NCBI GenBank assembly: GCA_004151065.3
Contig: NWUY0300014446.1
Location: forward strand, 34,737-49,675
DNA from: Larix sibirica
Lineage: Eukaryota > Streptophyta > Pinopsida > Pinales > Pinaceae
Length of the DNA stretch: 14,939 nucleotides
Direction: 5' to 3'
Shown: one piece after another, positions 1 through 7,252 of the stretch
Numbering within the stretch: the first letter of the stretch is position 1
How the letters are laid out: the number at the start of each line of letters is the position of its first letter
Translations under genes and position numbers: made by a program
Notes under the pieces: generated by a model
What the model saw: only the letters and a program-made list of their open reading frames with translations
What the model was told of the DNA's origin: nothing
Databases searched by the model: none

Positions 1-2
1 TC

Positions 3-167
3 TTCTGCCTTGTCGCAGCATCGGAGATGCTGCGATAGCACTCTACCAAACCGCTTGCCAACAATAGTTTCCAGAGAGTAAAAAATTTGGTTCAAAAGGT
101 CTTAAACAGTAGTACTTATGTTATTGTATTGAATAATTCTACTCAAAGAGAATTGCGCAATAGTTAA
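3..167 (+). pseudogene. Decayed 3' end of Ty1/copia pol (RNase H C-terminus)
   Basis: Read in the frame starting at base 3, this stretch gives residues resembling the end of copia-type RNase H: an S-E-M-L stretch, four codons later T-K-P-L-A (bases 45-59), then a short tail with F-Q-R-V-K-N-L and a stop (TAA, 165-167). The TKPL motif close to the end of pol is a hallmark of Ty1/copia reverse transcriptase/RNase H polyproteins. The copy is broken: a TAG sits in frame at 36-38, in the codons just before TKPL where an acidic residue is usual. Position supports the call, because a purine-rich tract (about 186-194) and an LTR-like sequence follow directly, as at the 3' end of a copia element. The rest of the element lies left of the window. 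The motif is short and the region degenerate, so the call rests largely on the combination of motif, position and orientation. Confidence 0.6.
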
Positions 168-194
168 AGTTGCTCAGGTCGATTAATAGGTGAG

Positions 195-862
195 TGTTAG
201 GGGCCTGTTGGAGCAGCTTTTGGACCTATATTGGAAGTCACGTGTCGGAGATAGACCATGTGACAATTCAACAATTGGCCCAAAACCGTGCAGAAGGTGA
301 AATCTAGTTAAGAGTTGTGTCCACTTTGTAACGGGCTCCACCCATGTTTTGAGGTATAAATATGTAGGATATCTAAGGGTAGAGGGGGAGTTTTTGTTTT
401 TAGAGAAGCTTGTGCTGGAAGATAGTAGCTATTGTATTGTCATTGTGTTGTTGGGTAATGTTGGGTAGTTGAAGAGTAAGTATTGATGTGCATCGCACAA
501 GCTACGTAAAATTGTTCCAATGATAATACAATTGAGAGACTCTAGTTGCAGAATTCTATGCTTGTGTTGAATATGATGAATGCTTGTATTTGTCGCACAT
601 GATTAATCCAATATGATGTGATTATGAATGATATTTTTGGTTATGATGGAAGTAATGTTAAACTGCACAGTAAATGAATGAATAGTAGATCAGTTGAATG
701 TCTGTTCACATCCCTTCAGCCCTGTAGAAACTTGGTCCCTACAGTCCTCTTTCATACCTTGGTTGAGATGTTATTTGTTTGCAGGTGATGCCAAAAGGGA
801 CAGTGTCTGGGGTATTTTTGGTGTGATTTATGTTAAACCTTGGGTCCACCCGTGCACCAACA
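195..862 (+). mobile_element. Ty1/copia-type 3' LTR (in copy 1)
   Basis: The segment starts TGTTAG and ends CCAACA, giving the TG...CA termini and short inverted ends (TGTT/AACA) expected of an LTR. At 668 bp it is a normal length. A TATA box (355-362) lies about 160 bp in, as in a U3-R-U5 layout. Just upstream is a purine-rich stretch (about 186-194) in polypurine-tract position, preceded by a decayed RNase H tail, so this is best read as the 3' LTR of an element whose body lies mostly outside the window. No tRNA-primed binding site follows 862, which agrees with a 3' rather than 5' LTR. The 5 bases after it (AAATT) cannot be tested for a target-site duplication because the left end is not visible. 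Exact ends are inferred from the termini only. Confidence 0.6.
355..362 (+). promoter_or_regulatory. TATA box of the LTR (copy 1)
   Basis: TATAAATA lies about 160 bp inside the LTR, where the U3 promoter of a copia LTR is expected. A G-box-like CACGTG lies upstream at 239-244. Transcription would start about 30 bases downstream, near 385-395; this is inferred. Confidence 0.5.
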
Positions 863-2062
863 AAATTCAAATACTTTTACTTTAGGTGAAAGAAGAAATT
901 ATTGTGGACCCCTTGCACAAGTACATTGAAACATGTGTAAATAAAACAATTGAGATGATAGCCACAATTTCGTAAGTCCATTAAGCTTGTTATAAAATTA
1001 CCAAAGTCTAAAAAATAATTAAATGTTCATTAGGGCTTGTGAATCATGTAAAGATATAAAAGTAAAGTCATCTCGAGATCACAAGATTTAGATGTTTAAA
1101 ATCTTTCCCCTACATTTTGAGTATAGACTTTTGAGTTATCCCTATTTCTTTTATTATCTTCCATTCATTTAAAGGAATCCATTCTTCACAAGATCATTAA
1201 TAAGATAGAGTTTTGATTGATTTCATTTCCTTCTTTTAGTTCTTTATATTTCTAGTTTGTGGGAGCCCCATCCCATCCTATAAAAGGTGACCGCATTCAT
1301 TTTTAGTTGTTTATTTAAGTTAAGTAGCTATGTAAAACCTTTGGAAAACATTATATTTGATCTTGAATAAATTTCACTCTAGGAAATTCCTAAGCCTCAA
1401 CAACATCCCCAAGTTTTATTTAAGAACTTGGGATTCCATTTTTTATTTTTGTTTTCCCTTGACGAGACAATTAGATCTTTGCTTTAAATGATGATGTTCT
1501 TCTTTTCAATTTCCCACTTGAGTGACCAAGGAAAAATTTGCTTTCATATCTTATCTACTTTTAGACTTGGTCTCATCTAATAATAAATATTTGACTATTT
1601 TCAAGTTTTATTTTTTGATTTGGCTATTTATAATGTATGGAGCCCAATTTTCAAATTGGGTCGGATCCATAAATCAAGCCCTTTTTCTTTTTTGCTTACT
1701 TTATCTTTCATGTTGATTCCATGATTTGATTCACAAATTGGGTCTCTTGACATCAACTTGTCAAACATTGTTTCTTAATCATAAACATGGTCCTTTATGG
1801 TTTGGAGTGTTTAAATCATTGTTCAAAGCTCATGAGTCTTTGTGTTGAATCTTCATAAATCATTACTCAATTAATTGATTGACACAAATCCATTGATTAC
1901 ATATCCTATCAACCTTTCTCACTAGTAATGCCTCTATTCACTAATCAAGGGTGTTTTTTTCACTTTGGTGACTCAATTCATTAAATTTTTTCACTTTTAT
2001 GACTCAATTCATTGAATTAAAATATTGTATTAGCTTCCATATGGTGATCCATTAATCAACCC
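863..2062. other. AT-rich non-coding stretch, possibly decayed transposon DNA
   Basis: I see no gene here; the short ORFs have no recognisable composition or motifs. At 1277-1285 there is TATAAAAGG, followed some 90 bases later by AATAAA (1366-1371), a spacing seen in LTR promoter and R regions, so an old second LTR is possible but not demonstrable. Two perfect 8-bp inverted repeats occur: 1408-1415 with 1425-1432 (9-nt loop), and 1643-1650 with 1653-1660 (2-nt loop). The same stretch in copy 2 is 7921-9120. Confidence 0.4.
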
Positions 2063-2365
2063 AATCCATAAACTAGACCTCCATTCCTCTCATGTTATTC
2101 TAAACACCCATGTAATGTTTATTCTCCATTCAAAACGTATTGACCCGAGTTAATGGGTGAGAACACAAAAAAGTACCCATTATTAGAAAAAACATTTAAA
2201 CCAAGTCCAATCAATCCATAAACTAGACCTCCATTCCTCTCATGTTATTCTAAACACCCATGTAATGTTTATTCTCCATTCAAAACGTATTGACCTGAGT
2301 TAATGGGTGGGAACACAAAAAAGTACCCATCATTATTAGAAAAAGCATTTAAACCAAGTCCAATC
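2063..2365 (+). repeat. 150-bp minisatellite, two units (copy 1)
   Basis: Unit 1 is 2063-2212 (150 bp) and unit 2 is 2213-2365 (153 bp). Both start AATCCATAAACTAGACC and end ACCAAGTCCAATC. Unit 2 differs by a few substitutions (for example GACCTGAG for GACCCGAG, and GGGTGGG for GGGTGAG) and by a 3-base insertion in the CCCATCATTATTAG segment. No coding capacity is apparent. This is the only place where the two large copies differ in length. Confidence 0.95.
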
Positions 2366-2824
2366 AAATTCTTTTCAGAGTGCTATGAAGTGATACTTGC
2401 CATTTTGAACATGTCCTTGCATGCAAATTTAATTATAATTGACCCTTTAAATTAGAACCATAACATTCATCCCTAGCTGCTTCGGACAAATTTCTCACCC
2501 AGCTACAATATCACCTGGTGTCTATTCACTCACCTCCTTCTGAAATTTATATGGAATGGTAGAAGAAGGTTTTGCTATGAATAGTTAGTTGAAATTGAAT
2601 TGCATTTGGAATTGTGTAGCTTTGGTGTTACTGTTAATTGACAACAAGAAAAAAATGCACGATTTCATATTTTTCCTTTGAAAACAAATTTGTTTGAAAC
2701 TCATTTCATCAAGGACATCTTCATTGTGGAATATTATCACGACCTTTTAAAGACGAATGGGGTTTAAATTGCACTTTTCATTGAGAAAAGCATATCAAAA
2801 TGATGGGAACACATCATTTTGTAT
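2366..2824. other. Non-coding spacer between minisatellites
   Basis: AT-rich DNA without a supportable ORF, splice-flanked exon or RNA gene. It separates the 150-bp array from the 27-bp tandem duplication. The copy 2 equivalent is 9574-10032. Confidence 0.5.
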
Positions 2825-2878
2825 AGACTGTAGCATTTGGGAGAAACATAGAGACTGTAGCATTTGGGACAAACATAG
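2825..2878 (+). repeat. 27-bp tandem duplication (copy 1)
   Basis: Two adjacent 27-bp units, 2825-2851 and 2852-2878, both reading AGACTGTAGCATTTGGGA then differing by one base (G or C) before AAACATAG. Such a short perfect-period duplication is most simply replication slippage. No function is indicated. Confidence 0.9.
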
Positions 2879-2954
2879 TTGAGTTTGTAAAGCATATTTG
2901 ACGGGAGTATGATATACACAAATGGCAGATCAATCTGCCATCATAGTGGTGGCC

Positions 2955-3066
2955 AAGCCCAGCGGTAGTAGCTGATGATGTATGAATAAAATAATAAACA
3001 ATTCATAAATAAGCTCAGCGGTAGTAGCTGATGATGTATGAATAAAATAATAAACAATTCATAAAT
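2955..3066 (+). repeat. 56-bp tandem duplication (copy 1)
   Basis: Units 2955-3010 and 3011-3066 differ by one base near the start (AAGCCC against AAGCTC) and then share AGCGGTAGTAGCTGATGATG and the AT-rich remainder. The short minus-strand ORF across this region is a by-product of the repeat. The near-identity of the units suggests a recent duplication. Confidence 0.93.
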
Positions 3067-3980
3067 AATTTGTTTGTGACACTTAATTTGTGAGTCAAAT
3101 GAATATACTAATTTTATATTAAATAGAATTGTTATATCCAAATTTTAAATATGATCAAAATTTGGTTATGAAATTATATGAGAGGACATAGTGAAGTAAG
3201 CGAATTTTGTATTAAGTGAATTTTCTTTTCATAAAAAAACTGGCTTTAGGTATAATCAAAATTCTATACCTACAAACATTCTGACAGATCGTCTAAAATC
3301 GATGGAGAACTTTAAAATCGTTTGAAATTTCGCCAGTTAAAAACTCTAAGATCGTATATAACCAGATTCTAACAACCAGAAAAAAGTTTACGAAAACGCT
3401 CCTGATACCTGTGCAGGCCGACAAAAACATTTGGCCTTGAAATAATTTGTTCCAGTACGGTTTAGATTCGAAAGGCTACTTGCTTTTCTCCACCACCCAT
3501 TAAAGCTTCTTCTTAACAGACAAATCCTCGACCATTAAGGACAATTCTGCTCAGATCCATCCTGCCTACCACCAGCTGACCTAACAATCTACGTATGAAA
3601 TCCAAAGGTTCCTTACTGTCACAAGGTTTCTCCCAAGTTTTTTGACACCCCAGTAGAAAAGAGAGGGTTCGCAACTTCACATGAGATAATCACGCTATCA
3701 TAGGTTTTCACAATATTGAAATGGCAAGAAATTTGATGGGTGAAATGCAGTTATTTACAAACATTTACAAGCATATCCAATAAACAAGGCCAGGGCCAGA
3801 GTCAAATATCAGCTATGTGCATTTGTTACATACCATAAAGAGAAATCTAGCACATTTAAATTATTTAAAACACTGTACATCTCTATATTTTCAGACAAGA
3901 GATGTGATCTTCTTGTCTCCAGCCCAAACATATATAATTGATGAGAAATGTGGAAGCCAGAAATTCTGTTTGGGAATTTA
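3067..3980. other. Non-coding stretch downstream of the PHD gene, including its probable 3' UTR
   Basis: No gene is visible on either strand. The right part (about 3750-3980) lies directly downstream of the minus-strand PHD stop codon and probably holds its 3' UTR. Read on the minus strand, 3751-3774 contains two TTGTAAAT-like words and AAATAA, the kind of UGUA-rich and A-rich signals used for plant polyadenylation. That places a plausible transcript end about 210-240 nt after the stop; this is inferred. The copy 2 equivalent is 10275-11188. Confidence 0.4.
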
Positions 3981-4737
3981 TCAGGACAGCACGTCTGAGA
4001 GCAGCTTATACCTGCGACCCATTCCACCTTTGGAAGGACTGCTCTCAGAAGTAGGGGACAATTTTTTGCAGCTTTCAATAGATGGCTTGTTCTCTGTGAG
4101 AGACGGCTGGTTCTGGTTGTGGCTTTGTTTGCTCCCTCCAAATATAGAAAGCTTGTTCTCTGTGAGAGGCGGCTGGTTCTGGTTCTGGCTGTGTTTGTTC
4201 CCTCCAAATTTGATGTGGAATTTAAGGCTAGCATACTTAGCATTACCCTTCTTGGGTTTCTCAATGGTTGCCAATGCAGGCTGCTTCATGGCACTTGTAG
4301 ATGCCGACGTGGACACAATTTCATTGGCAGCTACCTCCTTGGCATTCCTATTTTCCATTTCCTGCAATTCAACTTTCCTTTTTTGGCTCTGATTTTTTTC
4401 TTTTGCTTCCAAGTCCTGGCACCAGTCACACACATTTTCACCACCTAATTCCAACTGATCAGAATACAACCTGCTGCAATATCTGCAAGAATGGCGATAT
4501 ATAGGAATCTCATCAGGGGCAGGAGAAAAGCAGAATATTAGAGGCTATGATTGAGTTTATGCAATGAAATTACTGAGAAACAGAGACTCACATGTGTTGA
4601 AGTCGGTGGTGGCATCTGTGGCATCTGAACAAGCGTTCCTGAAATCCAACGTCCCCACATAGGCAGCATTCTCTTTTTTTCCCTCTCTTACCATTTCCGA
4701 AGCTATAATTTTGGGTTTCTTCTCCTTGGCGATCCAT
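3981..4737 (-). CDS. PHD-finger protein, two coding exons (copy 1)
   Basis: Coding exons are 4737-4592 and 4482-3981, separated by a 109-nt GT-AG intron (4591-4483; donor GTGAGT, acceptor TTCTTGCAG), giving 215 residues. The start ATG (4737-4735, G at +4) is the first Met after an in-frame TAG upstream. Residues 17-22 are a basic patch (KRGKKR), a possible nuclear signal. Residues 24-70 form a complete C4HC3 PHD finger: C24-x2-C27-x11-C39-x2-C42-x5-H48-x2-C51-x15-C67-x2-C70, with plant-typical CGDVGF, LFRC and CDWC stretches; the intron splits the codon after H48. A charged, Lys/Glu-rich segment (about 74-103), a Ser/Thr stretch, two 22-residue repeats rich in N, Q and S (141-162, 163-184) and a GRRYKLLSDVLS C-terminus follow. 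PHD fingers commonly read histone tails in chromatin; that role is inferred, and the exact subfamily and gene name are not recognised. Upstream GTTATA-like words near 4850-4880 could serve as promoter elements. Short proteins of this layout are found in plants. Confidence 0.85.
4077..4208 (-). repeat. 66-bp in-frame repeat within the PHD coding exon (copy 1)
   Basis: Two adjacent 66-bp units (4143-4208 and 4077-4142) encode 22 residues each, both starting FGG, with HSQNQNQP or SHNQNQP in the middle and LTENK near the end. The units differ at several positions, so the duplication is older than the 7-kb copying but keeps the reading frame. It is probably a disordered linker. The copy 2 equivalent is 11285-11416. 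Confidence 0.85.
4483..4591 (-). other. Intron of the PHD gene (copy 1)
   Basis: 109 nt, starting GTGAGT and ending in a pyrimidine-rich stretch with TTCTTGCAG. This acceptor is chosen because it alone restores an uninterrupted PHD finger across the junction (H48, I49, Y50, C51). A second AG at the end of CCCTGATGAG, 22 nt upstream, would shift the frame and stop soon after. The copy 2 intron is 11691-11799. Confidence 0.8.
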
Positions 4738-5310
4738 CCTCCTCGATCGCCAGCGATTATTCTAGCAGCCTTGTTTATCACCAGACTCCATCGTCGTCCC
4801 ACTGTTCTATACAAACCTTATGTTTGCTGCGGCTCTCGGGTAGGTATATCGTATGTTTGTTGCGGCTGTCGTGGATATAACGAATGCATTGTTGTAACTA
4901 TTTTCCCAAGTACTATGTCCGTTACACTTTTTAAAATTTAAAGCGTTACAGAAATAGTATGCATCCTGTAACAAAGTGATAAGTGATTAATACACTAGAT
5001 GGGTTTTTGTCAAACTAAGTATGTAAAAGATCCTCTCATTCATCTCTTAACATGATCTCAAAATATTTTTTTCACAGCTCAAACAAAAGGTTTGTCATTG
5101 AAAATATTAACAATTTGATATATGTGACAATATATATTGATAAGTATATATATGGGTATATTTCACACTGCTGTCAATAATTAATTAGGTCAGTAGTTTT
5201 TGTGTTTAAGTAGTTGAATAGGTGGTTTTGGGATTTCATTCAAACATATACCAACGTTAGCTAGAAAAGAGAGAATGAATTGTATGGGTAGATGAATGGC
5301 CATAATGATT
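4738..5310. other. 5' flank of the PHD gene and AT-rich spacer
   Basis: The part next to 4737 would be the 5' UTR and promoter of the minus-strand PHD gene. It contains a 15-bp near-repeat (ATGTTTGCTGCGGCT at 4820-4834 and ATGTTTGTTGCGGCT at 4853-4867) with a 33-bp period, and TATA-like words on the minus strand nearby. From about 4940 the DNA becomes AT-rich, with runs of TATA words at 5117-5160, and leads into the 57-bp repeats. No gene is seen. The copy 2 equivalent is 11946-12518. Confidence 0.45.
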
Positions 5311-5595
5311 AGCAGGTCAGATAGTCAGAACCTTACATCAATATTAATCACTCTCTTGTTTGGCTGTAGCAGACCAGATAGTCAGAACCCTACATCAATA
5401 TTAATCACTCTTTTGTTTGGCTGTAGCAGATCAGATAATCAGAACCCTGCATCAATATTAATCACTCTCTTGTTTGGCTGTAGCAGATCAGATAATCAGA
5501 ACCCTGCATCAATATTAATCACTCTCTTGTTTGGCTAGAACAGATCAGATAGTCAGAACCCTGCATCAATTTTAATCACTCTCTTGTTTGGCTGT
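5311..5595 (+). repeat. 57-bp minisatellite, five units (copy 1)
   Basis: Units start at 5311, 5368, 5425, 5482 and 5539, each about AGCAGATCAGATAATCAGAA followed by CCCTGCATCAATATTAATCA and CTCTCTTGTTTGGCTGT. Units differ by a few substitutions; the last is the most changed at its start and has TTTTAATC for TATTAATC. Because 57 is divisible by three, an open frame runs through most of the array, but the repeated peptide is a consequence of the period and not evidence of a gene. Confidence 0.95.
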
Positions 5596-5752
5596 TTAGT
5601 TAACTATACATATGTATCAAGTTTTGAATGTTAAACAGATTTAGATTTGATTTAATTTGATAAATATTAAGTGATTTAAATTCAATAATATCCACCCGTA
5701 CATACAAAGCCTCAAATCCACCACTGCTAAGTGGTTACTCATGTTCTAAACA

Positions 5753-5803
5753 ATATATGTCGATATATATATTGATGAGTATATATGTCGATATATATAT
5801 TGA
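5753..5803 (+). repeat. 23-bp AT-rich direct repeat (copy 1)
   Basis: ATATATGTCGATATATATAT plus TGA occurs at 5753-5775 and again at 5781-5803, with five bases (TGAGT) between. The copy 2 equivalent is 12961-13011. It is simple AT-rich sequence that may form cruciforms; no function is indicated. Confidence 0.85.
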
Positions 5804-5958
5804 CATATATCATAATGTTGCAACATTTTAATTATGTCAGACTGATTTTTTTTGGTTAAATAGTCTGAGATTTCATTCAAACATATATCTTGACATATAT
5901 CATATGCAACATTTTAATTATGTCAGGATTTGAGATTTCAATTCAAACATATATCAAG
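5800..5958 (+). repeat. Imperfect ~90-bp tandem repeat (copy 1)
   Basis: The stretch from TTGACATATATCAT (5800) through GCAACATTTTAATTATGTCA to GAGATTTCATTCAAACATATATC is repeated from 5890 on. The second unit lacks about 20 bases that follow the ATGTCAG segment in the first. The copy 2 equivalent is 13008-13166. Confidence 0.75.
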
Positions 5959-6228
5959 GTTAGGTAGAAAAAAGAGAATGAATGACCATAATAATGAAAA
6001 TATCATATTGTTTAAACTGTACAAAAGTATTAATCACTCTTTTATTTGGCCCAAATCATTCGGTTAGAGCTATACATATATATCAAGTTTTGAAAGTTGA
6101 ATAGGTTTAAATTTTATTTGAGTTGATATATGTAAAAATATGTATAATTAATTTAAATTTAATAATATTTATTTATGTATTCAAAACATTAAATGCATTA
6201 TTGCTAAGAGGTTACTCATCTTCTAAAT

Positions 6229-7242
6229 ATAAGTGGTTAAAGTTTACAAAGGTATACATACCCTACATCCTCCCAATTAAGATAGGAATTTGTTAAAAAA
6301 TTTATCCCTAAAAAATGACTTTTTTTATTTTAAAGATTCCTTTGTTTTATTTGACTGTGAGCTCAAAATTTAAGCCATAATTTAAGCCATATTTGACGGA
6401 GAAAATGGCCCATGACAAGCATTTTGACAGTCAAATTCCAGCACTGCTCCCAATTTAAACCTATATCCTCCTGGGAAAGAACACATTTTCTTAAAAATTG
6501 GATCCACTCAAACTGTACCACATCACAACCTACACAAAATTAATTATTGCATAGTACTATCTTAAAAACTTCTATTGAGTTGTTCCATGTTATTGAGTTG
6601 TTTCATAAGATCATTAAGATAAAATCTGACATTGAAATGTATATTCCAATGCAATGGAACATTTCAAATTTGTATTAAACTATAATCAAATCTATCTAAC
6701 TAAATTGACTTCGTACCCAACGTTATCGCCAACAAACTTTAAGTACAGCACATTTTAAAGCAAAGTCTATTAGATTATCAAATAAACCTAACTAACTGTC
6801 TAAGAAACATTGGCTTGGAATAAGGCAAACTTTGTTAAAACACTCGAAAAAGTTGCCCTTATTAATTATTGATTGCCTCTGTTCAATAGCGGACTGTTGA
6901 CTGCCACTGTCTGATAACCGACTCGAATACGTGGGCCTGGCATATAGATAGAATTTCATTCTCTGCCACTAAAAAGGAACAGGGATCGAGAGGATGATAA
7001 GTTCAGAAGGTACAAGATAATGATCTGGTAACGTAACAGAGAGTTGCAGGCCATTGAGGAGACCGTAAAAAGTTTGACAATGGACGGCCTGAGACAGGCA
7101 CCCACTGTCCGACGCAATGCCCTCCAATCAAGAGAATGCGTGTGGAGCCGGTTTGGTCAACTCCAACATTGGGAGTTGTAAGTCAGGAGTTCGAATGGAC
7201 AAGGAGAAACCAACTGCCATGGCCAGTGGCCCCCTGTTTCGC
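6229..7242. other. Non-coding stretch at the end of copy 1
   Basis: I see no supportable gene. Composition becomes less AT-rich from about 6890. A short frame from ATG at 7081 encodes 33 residues and stops at 7180, with nothing recognisable. Bases 7145-7198 have weak tRNA-like features (see findings). The copy 2 equivalent is 13437-14450. Confidence 0.4.
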
Positions 7243-7243
7243 N
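7243..7243. other. Single N at the duplication junction (probable contig join)
   Basis: The only ambiguous base in the window sits exactly between the last base of copy 1 and the first base of copy 2. That position is what a scaffolding or merging step leaves when two overlapping contigs are placed end to end instead of being collapsed. It is therefore strong circumstantial evidence that the duplication is artificial. Confidence 0.85.
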
Positions 7244-7252
7244 ATAGGTGAG

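Larger units (their letters stand above)
5229..6228 (+). repeat. Old diverged tandem duplication flanking the 57-bp array (copy 1)
   Basis: Two related blocks are visible: 5229-5750 and 5931-6228. Both carry, in order, a GATTTCA(A)TTCAAACATATA segment, a TAGAAAAGAGAGAATGAAT-like segment, an ATTAATCACTCT...TTGGC segment, a TATCAAGTTTTGAA segment and a GGTTACTCAT...TTCTAAA segment. Identity is only moderate and indels are frequent. The first block has five 57-bp units; the second has a single partial unit (about 6027-6051). The copy 2 equivalents are 12437-12958 and 13139-13436. Confidence 0.75.
186..7242 (+). repeat. 7.06-kb direct duplication, copy 1
   Basis: This block recurs in the same orientation at 7244-14450. 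The offset is constant at 7058 up to the 150-bp minisatellite and 7208 after it, so the array is the only length difference. By eye the sequences are otherwise identical except for A at 5993 against G at 13201. The left edge falls 9 bases before the LTR, in the purine-rich tract. The right edge falls at a run ending GTTTCGC with no evident signal. Only this copy carries the unique left flank (1-185). Confidence 0.97.

Noticed and set aside
10-60. tRNA-like A-box and a 10-bp hairpin (13-22 with 26-35), read on the minus strand at the left edge
   Set aside because: The same bases are better explained by the plus-strand copia RNase H tail with TKPLA followed by an LTR; the hairpin is probably incidental.
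694-885. 63-codon ORF at the end of the LTR, also at 7752-7943
   Set aside because: It sits across the 3' end of a retrotransposon LTR and shows no recognisable motif.
1522-1716. 64-codon hydrophobic-looking ORF, also at 8580-8774
   Set aside because: Hydrophobicity comes from T-rich DNA; there is no good start context, no domain and no splice support.
2941-3141. 66-codon minus-strand ORF, also at 10149-10349
   Set aside because: It is produced by the 56-bp tandem duplication in AT-rich DNA.
3809-4264. Minus-strand ORF of 151 codons, and its copy at 11017-11472
   Set aside because: It is a different frame of the same strand as PHD exon 2 and reads through its stop and 3' UTR; the repeats in it follow from the 66-bp DNA repeat.
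3817-4392. Plus-strand ORF of 191 codons, and the same ORF at 11025-11600
   Set aside because: It lies antisense to the PHD coding exon 2; its residue pattern is the complement of the N/Q-rich repeats and it has no domain. Other plus-strand ORFs at 4119-4448 and 4301-4504 are rejected for the same reason.
4557-4814. Minus-strand ORF of 85 codons over PHD exon 1
   Set aside because: It is one frame off the PHD reading and runs through the donor site into the intron; the PHD frame gives zinc ligands at every expected position, this one gives none.
5311-5595. CRISPR-like array
   Set aside because: The whole 57-bp unit is repeated with no variable spacers, and the context is a plant genome; this is a minisatellite.
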